From Cotesia glomerata (lineage: Eukaryota > Arthropoda > Insecta > Hymenoptera > Braconidae): a stretch of DNA of 64,000 nucleotides. The stretch lies in assembly GCF_020080835.1 (NCBI RefSeq), contig NC_058159.1:19750474-19814473 (forward strand), read 5' to 3'. The position numbers were made by a program, and so were the translations under genes. This document shows positions 63,596 to 64,000 of this stretch, piece by piece; within the stretch, counting starts at the first letter, position 1; each line of letters starts with the position of its first letter. Below the pieces are notes generated by a model. That model was not told the origin of the DNA and ran no database searches. It was given only the letters and a program-made list of their open reading frames with translations.

Positions 63596-63989
63596 TTCTG
63601 CCCTCTCGTAGCTTTGGCAAGTGCGGTGCAGAATGCCTTACAAGCCCCGGAGCCAGAAATATGACATAAGCCATTTTGAGCGTCTTTGACCGGTGTACAG
63701 AGGAAGCATTTTGGCTTCTCCGTGCAGTTTACTTGTGGTTTTCTCAGCCACATTTATAGCAACACTTGCCTCTGTCGGGTCTCGTACATTTACGCATTTG
63801 ATGCTCAAAACCAAGGCATTCAAAGCTTTGGGTTACTTTCGCAACTGGGTGTATATGAAAGTTAATCCATCCGATCTTTATATAGGCCTTGTCAAGGATC
63901 TTGATCACGTTAGCCCCGTCTATCTCGCAGAAAGCCGCCCGATCGCCTCGTGGTGTAGGTTTCGTCAAATTCACGCGTTTGATCTCCAA
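63596..63989 (-). pseudogene. R1-clade ORF1 (Gag) C-terminal remnant, second family
   Basis: AFCEIDGANVIKILDKAYIK and IGWINFHIHPVAKVTQ match the region before the zinc knuckles in R1-clade Gag. The knuckles follow: CLGFEHQMRKC, CCYKCG (then a stop), and in another frame CFLCTP...CHISGSGACKAF. It ends just before the ORF2 ATG. Broken by at least one stop and one frameshift. Confidence 0.75.
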
Positions 63990-64000
63990 GCTGTTGAAAA

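Larger units (their letters stand above)
62165..64000 (-). mobile_element. R1-clade non-LTR retrotransposon, second family (3' truncated, window-cut)
   Basis: Minus-strand gag C-terminus and ORF2 N-terminal half, running off the window edge on the 5' side. The proteins are clearly diverged from copies 1-4. The 3' side ends inside RT at CCTTGTCACAAACAAACAAACACAC, merging into the CA/TG tract of a TTAACTTCCCGC-family repeat. No 3' UTR or A-tail is present. Confidence 0.8.

Overview
This is AT-rich eukaryotic DNA, most likely from an insect and, by inference, a hymenopteran such as a parasitoid wasp. The only host gene I can support is the 3' part of an Mitf (MITF/TFE family) transcription factor gene on the + strand. 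One exon (16328-16607) encodes the second half of the bHLH and the leucine zipper. The terminal exon (51678-51923) encodes the conserved acidic C-terminus, and both join in phase 0. The 35-kb intron between them, and the flanks on both sides, consist mostly of mobile elements and simple repeats. Organism and gene family are inferred from recalled protein similarity, not from a search.

Layout. 1-938: foldback element with an exact 71-bp tandem array. 2-4.4 kb and 12.2-12.6 kb: tRNA-like SINE modules between long direct repeats, plus copies of a dispersed repeat (called here the TTAACTTCCCGC family) that carries an internal (CA)n/(TG)n tract. 4.4-12.15 kb: two head-to-tail R1-clade LINE copies separated only by (CA)n. 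13.2-15.1 kb: a TA-flanked foldback MITE and a canonical Helitron in one (TACA)n tract. 20.2-23.9 kb: third R1-clade copy. 26.6-28.5 and 31.9-35.2 kb: two copies of a Dong/R4-like LINE with a restriction-like endonuclease, both in (TAA)n arrays. 35.3-46.2 kb: a CACTA/EnSpm-like DNA transposon with a Tnp2-type transposase and a five-exon accessory gene, its transposase split by a Helentron-like element. 46.8-48.5 kb: a near-identical second copy of that Helentron. 48.9-51.4 kb: repeats. 53.4-55.0 kb: large palindrome. 55.0-59.1 kb: fourth R1-clade copy (minus strand) with an intact gag ORF. 60.2-62.2 kb: three tandem TTAACTTCCCGC repeats. 62.2-64.0 kb: a different R1-clade family, also starting at a TG tract.

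How the parts relate. Two unrelated LINE lineages sit in two different microsatellites: the R1-clade family in (CA)n and the Dong-like family in (TAA)n. The TTAACTTCCCGC repeat brings its own CA tract and so appears to supply landing sites for the CA-associated LINE. The nesting order of CACTA, Helentron and MITE insertions can be read from split ORFs and one empty site. Nearly all element ORFs are broken. The exceptions are two R1-clade gag ORFs (7779-9104, 57194-58567) and the five-exon accessory gene.
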